The notes below the pieces were generated by a model. That model saw only the letters and a program-made list of their open reading frames with translations, made no database searches and was not told the origin of the DNA. From contig NC_088296.1 of assembly GCF_032854445.1 (NCBI RefSeq), positions 11,198,706 through 11,262,705 on the forward strand: 64,000 nt of DNA, read 5' to 3'. A program made the position numbers and the translations under genes. Shown piece after piece: positions 10,863-22,579 of this stretch; the first letter of the stretch is position 1, and the number at the start of each line of letters is the position of its first letter. Origin of the DNA: Liolophura sinensis (Eukaryota; Mollusca; Polyplacophora; Chitonida; Chitonidae).

Positions 10863-12309
10863 AGTCGTTCAAAACATGAACACCATACATGGAAAGTAAT
10901 AAATAAGTGACATTTATCCAGTAGCTGGCATAGTCTCTAGCGGCACAACTTTAACAAAGTCGGCCATTAGGGCCAAATGATAAAAACAACGAATATCATG
11001 CCAGATCTGTCAGCATGTTTTTGCAATTTCATTCCTACCCACGTCATTGGCAGATTGGAAATCGCAGCTGACAGAAAATTTGAAACGCCTTGGAAAAAAG
11101 ATAGGCAAAACCAACAACACTGCACCATATACTTAACAAACCACAAGCGACTTGGGAAATGAGCATATGGACTTGTCGAACAGACCTGGGGATTCAAACT
11201 CCAGGCTGTTCCAAGCACAAAAGCAATTACTTTCTTTCCGAAAGACGCCCGTTGTGAATTTAATGGATGGAAATGAAATGAAATCTCCTGGAACTACTGT
11301 TTTTATTTCATTTTAAAAAGCTCTACTGAAAAAAATCAATATACCGTGTTCTAGATTTGGAAACAAATTGCAGTTAGGAAAAGAAAACACGCCGACACAT
11401 AATTTTCAATAATAATGAACTGTGTTTTGTGACGCAGTTTGTCACGAAATAAGCGCACCGATGTACAAAAAAGCACTACGGTGTGAACTTTTAACGTTCT
11501 TCAGTTCTTAATTCGGATCTTTTGAGAGATTGAAACAGTTTTGTCTTGAGTATACTTGGATTATATTTAACTTTTTATACTAGAGGCACGTAGCTATAAG
11601 AACCTCCGTCATTAATAGTGTAATTTTTGACGAATGTAAAGTCAATGTGAGATGACCAAAGTAAAAAAAGTAAACGTCATTCATTTTATTTGAAATGGAG
11701 TGGCCCCTTTAGAGAAACTAAAGCGTTTGATCGCTGATTCCCACGCTATGTGGAATATCAAGGTGGCATTGTTGGAAGTTATTTGTAAGACGAAATTTTT
11801 TAAATACTACCATTGTGGGACAAAGAGATAAACGATGGTTTCTTATCCCTACTGTCGAATGTAATTTTATTTGAAATGACTTTCAGACCAAGTCAGTTTA
11901 AATCTATGTATGCCAAAACAGTGACAGAACGAACACTACAGCTTCCGTTGACTGCAGCTATGGGACCCATTAGTGATAGATCTGTCTAGATATGTTGGTT
12001 GTGACTGCTGTTTGTCTGATATACGTGACCTTATAGTAAAAAAGCAATATCTGAGATTATATTCGCTAGCCAAATCAACTTTCCTGTTTTAAACAAGAAT
12101 AACGCAAATAATTGCCATACTGGATATTGGACTCATGCGTGTTCTATTTACAGTGGTAATCTAATTGAAAAGTTTGAAATGTTAAAATTCCATGCACAAC
12201 CTCATTAATCGCGACTGGTACGCGCTGGTATAGTGTGAGCTTACACCAGCTATGACCATAGTTTGCACGAAACTCTCGATTTACGGAAACGCAGAATTTG
12301 GTGTTTCCT

Positions 12310-12378
12310 CCAACAATAATGGCAGAGGTTGTATAAATGAAATATTTTTGAGTATGGCGTAAAATTCAAATGATATAA
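12310..12378 (+). repeat. SINE family 1, tail fragment
   Basis: GTATAAATGAAATATTTTTG, AGTATGGCGTAAAATTCAAA and TGATATAAAT match the SINE 3' end with several substitutions. Only the last 70 bp remain. Confidence 0.6.
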
Positions 12379-12621
12379 ATTACAAATCCATTAAACGCAC
12401 AAATGAACGCCAAAATGCAGAAGACATTGATTTTCATCAAATATTTTTGCTTTAGTCACACATACATGCATACAGCAGTGTCCAAACAGACATTTTTAAG
12501 ATGCAAGATCATTCTCCTTGCGTATTGGTTTCACAACAAGATACACGTGTTTATGGCCTTCTCCAAAGGGTGGTCGGTCTCAATGCTTATAAGACCTTTG
12601 TGACAACATGTGGTCGATGAC

Positions 12622-12760
12622 GTTTGTGTTCTTCTTATCCGGAAAACAATATGGTGTACATATTTGTACCCCTTTGACGATTGTGTTCTTCTTATCTGGA
12701 AAACAATATGGTGTACATATTGTGTTCTACTTATCTTCAAACAATATTGTGTACATATCT
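12622..12760. repeat. Three-copy direct repeat (GTGTTCTTCTTATC...GTGTACATAT)
   Basis: A 38-bp unit starting GTGTTCTTCTTATC and ending GGTGTACATAT occurs at 12626 and 12683 with one difference, and again, more diverged, at 12722. Spacings are 57 and 39 bp. It lies in the intron close to the exon at 12888. Confidence 0.8.
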
Positions 12761-12887
12761 ATACGCCAGATATGGGATTGACGAGTTTGTTAGTAACTGC
12801 CAGGGTATGAATGAAAAGCAGGTCATTAAACATCAATCAATCAATCAATCAATTGATCAATCGAGTGCCAGCCGTTCCATGACTCAC

Positions 12888-12979
12888 CTCAAATTTTTGG
12901 GTTACTGGATTGAGGTCCAACAACGAGTAATCCCCATTCCGGTCACCATTAGCGTCGATACTGACTGTGCCCGTTATGC
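12888..12979 (-). CDS. NPR-like receptor, internal exon 4 of 5 seen (ITGTVSIDANGDRNGDYSLLDL)
   Basis: The exon is 92 bp, with acceptor ATTCTAG|GC and donor GAG|GTGAGT. It encodes ITGTVSIDANGDRNGDYS followed by LLDLNPVTQKFE. The IDANGDR...D(Y/F)SL.D(L/M)(N/D)P string is the signature of the C-terminal part of the receptor guanylate cyclase / natriuretic peptide receptor ectodomain. The leading GC completes a glycine codon with the last base of the previous exon (RTFE-G-ITGTV), which confirms order and phase. The exon leaves in phase 0. Of the five exons it is the least ambiguous for family assignment. Confidence 0.94.
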
Positions 12980-13176
12980 CTAGAATGCAATAAGAAACAG
13001 ACTTTGCTTAGGCAGTGAGTTTGTGATTCCATGAACCAAAAAATCCAATTTAAAAACTCTTATCAGGCGTTTTCTCTTTCCAGAGAACGAGTTGTATGTG
13101 AATTGACCATTTTTAGGAGCATGAGGAAATGTCCGACTTAGTACTATAATGTTCCTAGATTTAGAAAAAACAATAA

Positions 13177-13177
13177 C

Positions 13178-13213
<36 letters not shown>
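13177..13213. repeat. (AAT)n microsatellite
   Basis: About 12 ATA/AAT triplets run uninterrupted in the intron between two receptor exons. Confidence 0.95.
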
Positions 13214-13411
13214 TGTAGCACGCAAAATATTTTTGCACAATATTTTAAAATGACTGAACTAATTTGTCACAATGCGCTGTTTGGCCAAAAACTTCAAATG
13301 CTATTCATTCACCAGATGGTATTCAATGTTCTGATACACTCAAAATGTTTTAATCTGTTCATTTTAACATAAGGTTTGTTGTCCGAGTGATGTTAGAATG
13401 TGTATTCTTCA

Positions 13412-14466
13412 TTAACCCATTCACTCTGACGCGCGGCTCAGGCCGCATGCAGAGCGCTCTGTCTCAACCCGAGGTGCGGGTATATCCGCGCGGCCGATAG
13501 GACCTCATATCCCGAGGAGAGGCTAAACCTGCATGTGACACCACTTCTCACTGGGTGCTTATTTCGCTTTCAAATGTTTTGTTCAAGTATAAATCAATTA
13601 AAACACACCTGTCTGGATGTCTTAGGGTTGTATTTACTAGTATTTTGGCGGTTTTAATGGCTTGAATGCCTAACCACAACAAAATTAGAACCTATTTATC
13701 GAATCGCACACACCTGAGTGTCAACATGTCTTCGTTGGCCGAGTCTAGCGAAGAAGAGGATTGTTTCGGCTTCACAGCTTCACAATGATAGACCGTACGC
13801 TGACATAGAATGTGACATTGAATCAGATATTAGTGTATCAGAAAGTGAATCTGATGACGATGGAATTATTTTGCTTTGTGTTTATCATTTATTCTGAAAG
13901 GAATGTGTAGGATGATTCTGTCCCGCTCTGTCACGTGATAGAATCTAGGGCAACTACTGACCAATGAACGACGAATGCCTTCGGCGACAAAATGTGTTGG
14001 TATTTTTGCGTAGCTGAAGTGAGAAAACGACTGACTATAGTACGGTTCTATTCAACACTTCAACAAACCCACGATGAATAACTGGTTTCTCTGCTTTTCC
14101 TCAAAGTTTGGTGACTTAGAAACACTTACTTCTATTGATAAAACCTCCAAAATTACGATACTTTTTGCTGGTGTGGCATTTTCTGTGAATGTTCAGTTCG
14201 GTAATCCACTGTTATAGATGTCTTCAAGAATGTACGTCCACAACTACACAAATAATACACTAAGATTACGTTGAATAAACATAAATGACAAAATTAAAAC
14301 CAGCTTTGGAATGCTAAAAGAGAAAAATGCTCTGTGTCACTCGCCGTTACAGTATAAACCTCACACAAGAGGCGATCGCTGACACCTGTTCGGGTGGAAG
14401 GCAGAAACGGCTACAGCCCGCCGCTGTACTGGCGACTGTAGTGGGTTGTCAGAGTCAATGTGTTAA
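13412..14466 (+). mobile_element. piggyBac-type DNA transposon, non-autonomous, TTAA-flanked, nested in a MITE
   Basis: The element body, 13416-14462 (1,047 bp), is flanked by TTAA at 13412-13415 and 14463-14466. Its ends CCCATTCACTCTGAC and (reverse complement) CACATTGACTCTGAC match at 13 of 15 positions. A subterminal perfect palindrome CAGAGCGCTCTG lies at 13450-13461, next to the hairpin GCGGC-TCAG-GCCGC. Specific TTAA insertion and C-rich short inverted ends are hallmarks of the piggyBac superfamily. The body keeps only a broken N-terminal piece of transposase-like sequence, so it would need an enzyme supplied from elsewhere. Confidence 0.88.
13726..13897 (+). pseudogene. Remnant of piggyBac-type transposase N-terminus
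   Basis: From an ATG at 13726 the frame reads MSSLAESSEEEDCFGFTASQ and then stops. After a one-base shift (from 13784) it continues with RPYADIECDIESDISVSESE and SDDDG before a stop at 13895. Acidic, Ser/Glu/Asp-rich N-termini with this look are typical of piggyBac transposases. The catalytic DDD domain is entirely missing. Identification rests on position inside the TTAA-flanked element plus composition, so the coding origin is inferred. Confidence 0.6.
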
Positions 14467-14838
14467 ACCACAATATCCTGTCACATCCAACATAATATCC
14501 TGTTTGTCTAATGGAATCTTTATGTTAAAATAATAGAACGTGTGTTATATTTAACACAACAATCTGCTACAATGACAGAATACATTCTAGCATCACTCAG
14601 ACAACAGAAGTTCTGTTGAAACTAACAGATTATTTTTTGAGTGTATAACAGCAACCATACCATGACTAATAATTTACGAAAACGTAATCTCACTACTTTT
14701 TCTGGTTATTTAGTTCGGTTTAATGAAGAACATAATACAAACCTTAGTTCTTTGTCTTTTTTATTTGATACTGTTGGACTCAGACTATTATTCAGACATA
14801 GATTATGAGTGACAAAGGTGTGTGCATGTCAACAATAC

Positions 14839-14974
14839 CTTCAAAGGTCCTGTTCCACATTCGCCTGGTGATTTCGGCGCCATCGGTGATGTTCCCGTTT
14901 TCTGCGAGGGTCTCGTTTAGAGCAAGAGCATAGAGAATGACAGCATCGTGGAAGGCTCCAACGAAACTGTTCAC
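14839..14974 (-). CDS. NPR-like receptor, internal exon 3 of 5 seen (VNSFVGAFHDAVILYA ... RRMWNRTFEG)
   Basis: The exon is 136 bp, with acceptor TTTGTAG|GTG and donor GAAG|GTATTG. It enters in phase 0 and leaves with one base. It encodes VNSFVGAFHDAVILYALALN, then ETLAENGNITDGAEITRRMW and NRTFEG. The F.DA..LYA..L.ETL.....DG..I...MWNR.F.G pattern is one of the most diagnostic blocks of the natriuretic peptide receptor ligand-binding domain. Three sequons (NET, NIT, NRT) are present. The downstream intron of 1,859 bp holds the nested piggyBac/MITE insertion. Confidence 0.93.
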
Positions 14975-15146
14975 CTACAAAGACATATGATACAGAAATA
15001 AGTTATTTTATTAAGCCCGTTTGTCTCCACTTTCTCCGGATCCATGCTTTTCCATTTAACCAAGGAGCGTGGGAGAAAGAAGTAGAGATGAATTACATTT
15101 TATATTCATTTTGAAACACATGCGACTGACCAATATTTATTGATTT

Positions 15147-15245
15147 TATGGGTGTTCATTGGACGCCCAAGTTCAAAGAATATTTCACTTATACGACGAG
15201 GGTCAGCATTATGGTGGGAGGAAACCGGACAGAGCCTTGGGAGTC
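15147..15245 (-). repeat. SINE family 1, tail-half fragment
   Basis: GTTCAAAGAATATTTCACTT, ATACGACGAGGGTCAGCATT, ATGGTGGGAGGAAACCGG and an ACAGAGCC motif match the family body. The AAAT tail and the head are both lost. Confidence 0.75.
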
Positions 15246-17514
15246 TAACCAGTGGGGAGAAGCAAAGTAATGATTCTAAAATACGAGGCAGTCGACTCTT
15301 CCCATCACTCCTTCCAAAGAGACGTCATGTGAAATTGTTGTCATAGCAGGAGTGGTTTTCTTTACAGCATTTCCTTCTCACAAGATTAACTTTTTCAATG
15401 AAGATGGACAATTCATCGAGATTTACAAATAATAGACCGTTTCAAGATGTAGCATTTTTGCTTTAGAAAGGGGCCTTGACCAAGTATCGAAACAAGCAAG
15501 GAAAACGTCCACCAACGTAAACTGCAAATACGTTATCCGGGTGTATTAAATATTTCACGTAGGCAACGTTGGAAATGCCACCAAAACATGGCTTCTTCCG
15601 ATCAGATATACGTTGTTAACATTGTAAAGTGAAATGATTTTCAAGCAAAATTGCATCATACACTTGAAAACAAAATTGGAATAAGCAAAGCCTGATCTTA
15701 CAGTTAATATACAGTGCTTTGTGGCCTATTATTGTCGTTTACCAAATGCAACACAGACCATTGAAGAGCGACTGTCAGAATTCTGGACGCGAAAAAGACC
15801 TTTGCAGTGCATTTATCTTTCTCTTAAACATTCCTAGATTCGGCCCTTAGCTGATGCATAAGATCTAGACTTTTTCCTCCATATTCTGTTTTTACAATTT
15901 TAATACATAAAATATTTAAGCGTATGTTTTTCTTGTAAAATGTGTCAACTTCAGTAGCGTTATACATGCTAGAGTCAACTGCAAAAATCCCAATGCTCGT
16001 CCTTCTGCGGGGATGAAGGAAGGTGTATCGCAGAACACAGTTTGCGGAGAATTTGTATTTTAGGCCTTCCAACCTTTGCAAAAAATCCTTTTGGGGTACG
16101 ACTTTTTTCATGGTTAAAATAGTAGTTTGTCTTTTGTATAGCAAGGACTAAAAGCACTTAACACTGGAGGTAAAAAAGTTGATGCTTGTTACTCATTACA
16201 TTCAAGTGTTCTACGATTTTGCTAGGACAAGGAAGTTGTGGTTTTGAATCCGGGCAGGTGGCCTCAGTGTTCCGTCACTTTAAACCTTATCTGATGAATG
16301 CTTTAATTTTTTTATATTAATTTCAAAAACACATATGCCTACAACAACAAAAAAACGTAAAAATCCGCTTGTCTGGTGATCCGGGTTTCAGTTTGAAATC
16401 AGCCATTGACAGACAGTTACTTGTAGACTGGACAGGCTGATTGCCTTCGGTCTGACACTTCATTTGAGCGATGGGCCAAATTCCCACCAAAACTCATTTA
16501 AGATATGAAACACAAGCACATACTGTTACGACCAGTCCGTCTAGATTGTAACACAACTACCACAAGCCACAACCCTGAAGAGGATCGTTCATGATGCTCT
16601 TAAACATTCCTTGTAGTAAGGCGACCGGAGATTTGAAAACTGTGTCTCATACTCCGCTAAATCTTTGCGGCCCTGCACAGCAATTCTACAGAGACTGTGA
16701 CACACAGAAAAATAGCTTTGTCACTATTTGCTTTGTTCTTTTCTTTACCCCGGCAGACCTTGAAGAATGGTTAGATATTCTGACCAGCTCAGTACTGTCC
16801 GTGAACATGCCATGCTAATCACACGGGGACAAAAAGAGACGTCTGGACAGACAATGGCAATTATGGTAACATATGACCGCGAAGCAGACATTGATGATTT
16901 TGTGGAGACAAATGATTCTAGTGTGTTTGCGTTATCGATCAAAACCGGACAACTGGAGAGGCAGAGACCGGGGCAGCCTTTTGGTGGACTACTGAACTTG
17001 TCGGCGCCAAAGAATAACGACAAATGTATTGATGTTATCATGTGTTTCAGAGTAGGGCGAACGCCAACCTACAAGCGCCCACTCCTGCGTCCACTGTGGA
17101 AAGGGATTCATCCCACAAGTGCAATTTCTTGTCAAGGCTATCTGGAGATTTGAATCTCAATCCCTGTTTGAAAAAGGCATTGTGGAGTATAGAAATACAT
17201 CCAGTAGTAACTGTACTGAAGCGACGAGACCATTTTCACGAAATTTGGTTGGGGATATTTCTACGGAAATATGTAAATGACAGCAGTGTAGTTCGAAAAA
17301 CGCGATGTCATATATGCAGAACACTGTTCTGAAAGTTACGTCAGCATGTTTGAATTCTCGCGATATACATATATTTTATATTTTACATTATGACCTATGT
17401 ACATCCTTAAGCTTATTTTCAAGCACGCCAAATTTCCTCCTGACCTCCTGATCCAAACCTCTGTGGGTGTTTATTGTATATCTGTCCGTTTTGGGTGACA
17501 TAGTACATGGCCAT

Positions 17515-17715
17515 AGTACATAGGCCTATCAGTGTACTAAAGTGATCTTTGGATGTGTATAGGCCTATATGTCTACTAAAGTGATCTTTGGGATGTAAAT
17601 AGGCCTATATATCTACTAAAGTGATCTTTGGGATGTGAATAGGCCTATATATCTACTAAAGTGATCTTTGGATGTATATAGGCCTATCTGTCTACTTAAG
17701 TGATCTTTGGATGTG
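17515..17715. repeat. 39/40-bp tandem repeat, about five copies
   Basis: GTGATCTTTGG occurs at 17542, 17581, 17621, 17661 and 17700, giving periods of 39, 40, 40 and 39 bp. Each unit also has TAGGCCTAT(A/C)T and a TCTACT(A/T)AA box. The one-base period change comes from GGATG versus GGGATG. Confidence 0.93.
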
Positions 17716-18814
17716 TCTGCCCATTTAAGTCAGATGTGGCTGTACAAATGTGCAGCAAAATTTTATTGGAAATAAAGGGAGTGTTTTTTCTCAAATGCAC
17801 TACGGGAAAATGTTATATCAGAACTCCATTACTTTGAAGTATGCAACTTCTCTATAGCTAGTCTCCACGGCACTTTACACCTTTCTTCGATCTCTAACAA
17901 AACATGTCTGTGCAGTCATGTATTTTTCTTTTTCTCTCTTGTGCAGTAAACGTTTGAGGAACGGCTGATGCATGATGGATTTCAAACGCGGTAAAAGGAC
18001 ATCAATGTCTTTGACAGTAATTGTTTACGCATGTAGTTTCTTGGAAATATAAAATAGTCAGTGTGTTTTTAACCGCAAATCAACAATGATCAGCAAAATC
18101 GTAATTTTTAAAAACGGAGTTTCGATTTCAAGGTGTGACCAATTCATGCAGCAACCGTTTACAATCAGATTTCCCATGATTCGGTGCACAATTTCCACCC
18201 AGGACGTTGGCATATTTCTCCACCAGGTGGCGCGAGGTTCTACAGATGTCGTAACATGTGAACTGTGCCTTGAAGGCTAGCTATACGAAACTTGCATACT
18301 TCTAGGTAATGGACTTCTGATTATATGTAATAATAACAGTTTAAATCTGCCACAGTTATCAAGCCTACATATGTATGAATCAACACAGACTGTCCCGTAC
18401 TTTTTTAATGCGAATAGAACGTACAAGCACTCAGAACAAAGTCTTCACTTCTTCAGATGGTAAATCTCTTGTGTGGCCATCCAACAAAGAACCAGCATGT
18501 AAAACGATATGTGATATAAACTGGCAATTCGCGGGATAAGCATGCAGAGAGAAAATGAAGCCATTTGCAGTCAGTCTGTACCATAAACTATCGGTAATGC
18601 GAGAAACGTTTATATTACGTCTCTTCGACATTCATCTCCTAGGTTTTTTTCCCTCGATCTTTCTCATTTCGTAAATAGACATTTGTTTTCTAGTCCATTT
18701 ACACAGGCAATTCAGATGCTGTGGATCAAGCGATTGTATAGAGAAAAGGCTATTTATGTAGTACAAAAATCCCCTTGCTAAACGACGAAATAGCCTGATC
18801 CTAAACTGTACATG

Positions 18815-18991
18815 CCCATGCTGGCTTCTTCACTGGCCGTACGTGGAAAGGTCTGACAGCAACCTGCGGATCGTCGTGGGTTTCCCCCGGCCTCTGCCCG
18901 GTTTCCACTCACCATAATGCTGGCTGCCGTCGTATAAGTGAAATATTCTTGAGTACGGCGTAAAACACCAATCAAATAAATAAATAAATAT
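18815..18991 (+). mobile_element. SINE family 1, 5'-truncated copy
   Basis: It starts within the body (CCATGCTGGCTTC) and runs through AACCTGCGGATCGTCGTGGG, CCGTCGTATAAGTGAAATAT and TCTTGAGTACGGCGTAAAAC to AAATAAATAAATA. The head with box A is absent. Low divergence from the 9701 copy suggests a fairly recent insertion. Confidence 0.9.
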
Positions 18992-19432
18992 GTAAACTGT
19001 ACACGAGTACAATTGCTATGATTATGAACTGTCATAAAAGGCTGCACAAAAATTTGCATCGCTGAATATTGGCCATTTGTTAACAAAACATATTTGGGCA
19101 CCCTATCATGTTTATCATTTTTCTTACACCTTTAAAGACATTATTAACGTGAAAGCTAATTTGGCCCCGGGTTCCCAGTGACGTCATTTCCGAGTATTTC
19201 CGAGTATTGACGAAAAATATGCATAAAATGGAGGGGCTATTAAAATTACATAATATACATTAAAATGAATTATTGAAAAATATTTTTCTCCATTTTCATT
19301 AAAGCAATAATTTTTATACACTCTCATTATACTAAATGTGTGCAAAAGTACAAGCTTCGTGGTATATATTTCGATGAAGAATTGTATAACGATTGCGTTT
19401 TTTTCTTTTCTTCTTACTATCAACACGCTTAC

Positions 19433-19616
19433 CTCCTCTTCCCCATACGTAAAATTCTCGTACTTGGATTGCGCTCTTCGCTTCACTTCGTCCGAGAAGC
19501 GGTGGTAGGCAGGACTCGTGGGTTTCCGGAGCGTCACGGTCATCAACGCCTCGTAAGCTTTCCGGGCCCGCTCGTTGGTTTCTTTCGTGTCGTTGGCACG
19601 ATACCAAGGAACTTCA
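19433..19616 (-). CDS. NPR-like receptor, internal exon 2 of 5 seen (VPWYRANDTKE ... YENFTYGEEE)
   Basis: The exon is 184 bp. The acceptor is read as ...CCAGAG|T, because the alternative AG two bases earlier would put a stop codon in the joined frame. The donor is GAG|GTAAGC. It encodes EVPWYRANDTKETNERARKA, a run with YEALMTVTLRKPTSPAYHRF, then SDEVKRRAQSKYENFTYGEE. In natriuretic peptide receptors this is the stretch where PW...D is followed by the amphipathic 'AF.A...T...P..PEY..F...LK..A...FN' helix-loop. Two N-glycosylation sequons are visible (NDT and NFT), as expected for an ectodomain. It ends in phase 0. Strong charge periodicity and the splice borders separate it from the intronic open frames that overlap it. 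Confidence 0.9.
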
Positions 19617-19979
19617 CTCTGGTTTTTACTGTGAAAGGGATAAACGAAGAGTGAAGGACTACTGTACTGTATGCCACGACGACATTGTAATTACAAATGC
19701 ATTAAGTGTAACTATCAGCATTGGTTTTTAGAGGATAGCATTATAGCATCTAAGATGGTGAACTTAAATATCTATTGCATATGCAGAGGATATTATGATC
19801 ATAATGCAAAAGAGAACCGATGAAACCTTTCGTAATACGACCACTATATGGCTTTATGAAACGCATTACCGGCTTTTATTCCAAATTGGTGGTTAGGGTA
19901 CCTAAAGGCAAAAACGACATGGATTGGAATTAACTTCTGTTTTGTTGACTCATATTGTGCTGTTTGTCTACACCGTTTA

Positions 19980-20660
19980 TTGTCAGTGATCATTGTGTGC
20001 GAGTCTTTACCCGGGCGTTGTGTGCAAGACACAAGACGTCAACGGTGTATCATTATTTTAACTGTTTGTTGTGAGCGATGTCTTAGACGTTTGCTGACCA
20101 TTCGTTGTGTACGATGCCTTAAATGCTTTTTTTTGTGCGCGATTATTTAACCATTCATTGTGTGTGATGCACTAGCCGTTAATCGTTCGCGATTTTAAAC
20201 GGTTCGTGGTGTGCGATGCTTTATTATTGTGTGATTTTTAACCGTTTCTTGTGTATCGTTCATCGTACGCGATTCTTCAACCGTTCGTTGTGTGCGATGC
20301 TTTGACTATTGACTGTGTGCGGTGCAATAGACGTTCATCTTTAACTGTTCATGTTAACTGTTCATGGTGCACAATCGCATTATTGTGTGATTTTCTAACC
20401 GTCCTTTGTGCGCGATGCAATAGACGCTCGTCATTCGCGATTTTTAACCGTTCATTGTGCGCGATGCCATCGACTTTCATTATGCGCGATTCATCGTTGT
20501 TTGCGATGCTTTGACTATTCATTGTGCAAGATGCCACAAACGTTCACTGTGTGGGATTCTTTAACCGATCCTTTTGCACCATCCATTAGACACTCTCCAT
20601 GAGAGATTGTTAAAATTTCCTTGAGTACATTGCCTTCAAGGTTCAAAATGTACCCTTCTT
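19980..20660. repeat. Decayed minisatellite with GTTC(A/G)TTGTGTGCGATGC core
   Basis: Degenerate units of roughly 25-60 bp repeat the core CCGTTC(A/G)TTGTG(T/C)GCGAT, often followed by TTTAACC or a CTTTGACTATT variant. More than a dozen cores can be counted between 19986 and 20560, with weaker ones to about 20870. Several medium-length open frames on both strands are by-products of it. Confidence 0.85.
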
Positions 20661-21938
20661 TAAACGTTAGATAATCATGTGAACATCACTAACGTTCGTT
20701 GTGTGCTCTTGTTGAATCGTTTATCTTCATTGTGTGCCACTATGTGAACGCCGACAGTGTTCATTTAGTTGTGTCAGATTCTTTGACATTCGTTGCGTGC
20801 TGTTCTCGAATCGCTGGACTACATTTGGTGTCATCTACACGTTTACAATGTGCGGTTTTTTACCAGCCTGTTATGTGCTAATGTTTACCCCTTAGATTTT
20901 TATTGATACAGTGTGTATTGCATTTCCATTGTCATCCTATTTTACAGATTACTTTGAAATATTTAAACATTTGATTAGTGATGATTATTATCGATATCAT
21001 ATGGCTGTGAAATAACGGGGCACCCGAAGTCTGCGCAACCCACCCACAAATTCACCCAGGTTACTCCAATCGTGTTATTCTTCAACACAGATGAAAAAAG
21101 AAGATTACCTTTCTTTATTTGAAGTCGCTCAGTTTTACGATCCGGAATCACGTGTCATTAAGAGAAAAGCTGGAGTGCACAATTCCATTTGCGCTAATGT
21201 CAGGAATATTTAAAATTCAGTTGACATGTTAATTAACAAACACTCAGCATTATATCAGTTTGTGTTTGGTGAGTTATGGAATTTCATGCATTGTTAATAT
21301 ATTAATTATGATTCCCTATTAAACATATGTCAACACAAAAAAGTATTCCTGATTCACAACAAATGTAAAACACTGCAAGTGCCTTTATAATGGCATAAAA
21401 CTGATAAACGGATTGCAACCGCTCTTCGCAAGACTGATCTTTCGTAAATACATCCTAATTAAAGTAAAACACCCCCCCCCAAACTTCATGAATATGCATT
21501 AGTACCCCGTCTGTAGTTCAGAGGTCCCTTTTCAAGGTTATTACTAGGTGGTAGTGTGATGCAAGTGGGGAGGGGTGGGGTTGTAATGGCAGGATTGCAT
21601 TTCCATACCCTGGGACATCACCTTACCGCAAAGCCCTCAGTAGAATCCATGGAACTTTCCAACGTACTTATACGTGAGGCCGTAGGCAGTACAGTTTCGT
21701 CAGGATCGTGTTATTATATGGTAGACCACAAACTGATCGATTTCAGGCATGTACGCATTCAGAGGTATCGTAGCATTGGCAGCGTGATGAAAATTTAATG
21801 CACAATATTATCCCGCTAGGAACAATTGATAGAATGGATTATTTCCTTCACGCTGATCGTTGGGCTTTTTTGCCCTTTTACGCTCTCTTCTCGCATTGGC
21901 TATCGATGTTTTAGTCAACAAGGTTCATACTCCCACCT

Positions 21939-22535
21939 TACCACGGACATGTCACAGCACAGTGGGATATATATTACCACGGACATGTCACAGCACAGTG
22001 GGATATATATTACCACGGACATGTCACAGCACAGAACGGTATATATTACCAAGCACATGTCACAGCACAGTGCGGTATATACTACCACGGATATGTCACA
22101 GCACAGTGGGATATATATTACCACGGACATGTCACAGCACAGAACGGTATATATTACCAAGCACATGTCACAGCACAGTGCGGTATATATTACCACGGAC
22201 ATGTCACAGCACAGTGGGATATATATTACCACGGACATGTCACAGCACAGTGGGATATATATTACCAAGCACATGTCACAGCACAGTGCGGTATATACTA
22301 CCACGGATATGTCACAGCACAGTGCGGTATATATTACCACGGACATGTCACAGCACAGAACGGTATATATTACCAAGCACATGTCACAGCACAGTGCGGT
22401 ATATATTACCACGGACATATGTCGCAGCACAGAACGGTATATATTACCACGGACATGTCACAGCACAGTGTGGTATATATTACCATGGACATGTCACAGC
22501 GCAGTGCGGTAAATACTACTACAGACACATTTCAC
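21939..22535. repeat. 36-bp satellite array, about 16 copies
   Basis: Units are ACCACGGACATGTCACAGCA followed by CAGTG(G/C)G(A/G)TATATATT. Three variants alternate (CAGTGGGATA, CAGTGCGGTA, CAGAACGGTA), often paired with ACCACGGACATG or ACCAAGCACATG. The period, divisible by three, keeps three frames open for 170-240 codons. These periodic readings (TTDMSQHSGIYI and others) have no other sign of coding. The array is in the 15.5-kb receptor intron. Confidence 0.97.
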
Positions 22536-22579
22536 GGGAATATTTCACGACGCATTACGCTTTAAATTATCTCTGACAC

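Larger units (their letters stand above)
9229..12887 (-). other. Intron between receptor exons 4 and 5 (as seen)
   Basis: 3,659 bp. It holds two full-length SINEs, the foldback at 10722-10862, a SINE tail fragment and the three-copy repeat at 12622-12760. There is a homopolymer C run followed by A near 10176-10197. No coding sequence recognised. Confidence 0.85.
13337..14643. mobile_element. Mariner-type MITE (TA target duplication), split by a later insertion
   Basis: The outer ends CACTCAAAA (13337) and TTTTTTGAGTG (to 14643) are inverted and flanked by TA at 13335-13336 and 14644-14645. The left 79 bp (to 13415) and right 177 bp (from 14467) join into about 256 bp. That unit is collinear with the intact 248-bp copy at 59330-59577, including subterminal motifs such as TTTAACAGAAAGTCTG-like arms and GATTATTTTTTGAG. 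The TA duplication and lack of coding capacity fit a Tc1/mariner-type MITE. The interior is occupied by the piggyBac-type element. Confidence 0.85.
14975..19432 (-). other. Intron between receptor exons 2 and 3 (as seen)
   Basis: 4,458 bp. It contains SINE pieces and the 39/40-bp array. A plus-strand open frame of 128 codons at 16767-17153 has no recognised domain and no supporting splice or start context. Confidence 0.85.

Noticed and set aside
16767-17153. 128-codon plus-strand frame
   Set aside because: It lies antisense within a receptor intron, has no domain that I recognise, and overlaps other chance frames.
21826-22576. Open frames of 228 and 238 codons on the plus strand and 171 on the minus strand
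   Set aside because: All arise from the 36-bp satellite, whose period is divisible by three. All three have strictly periodic translations and there is no start, domain or splice support.
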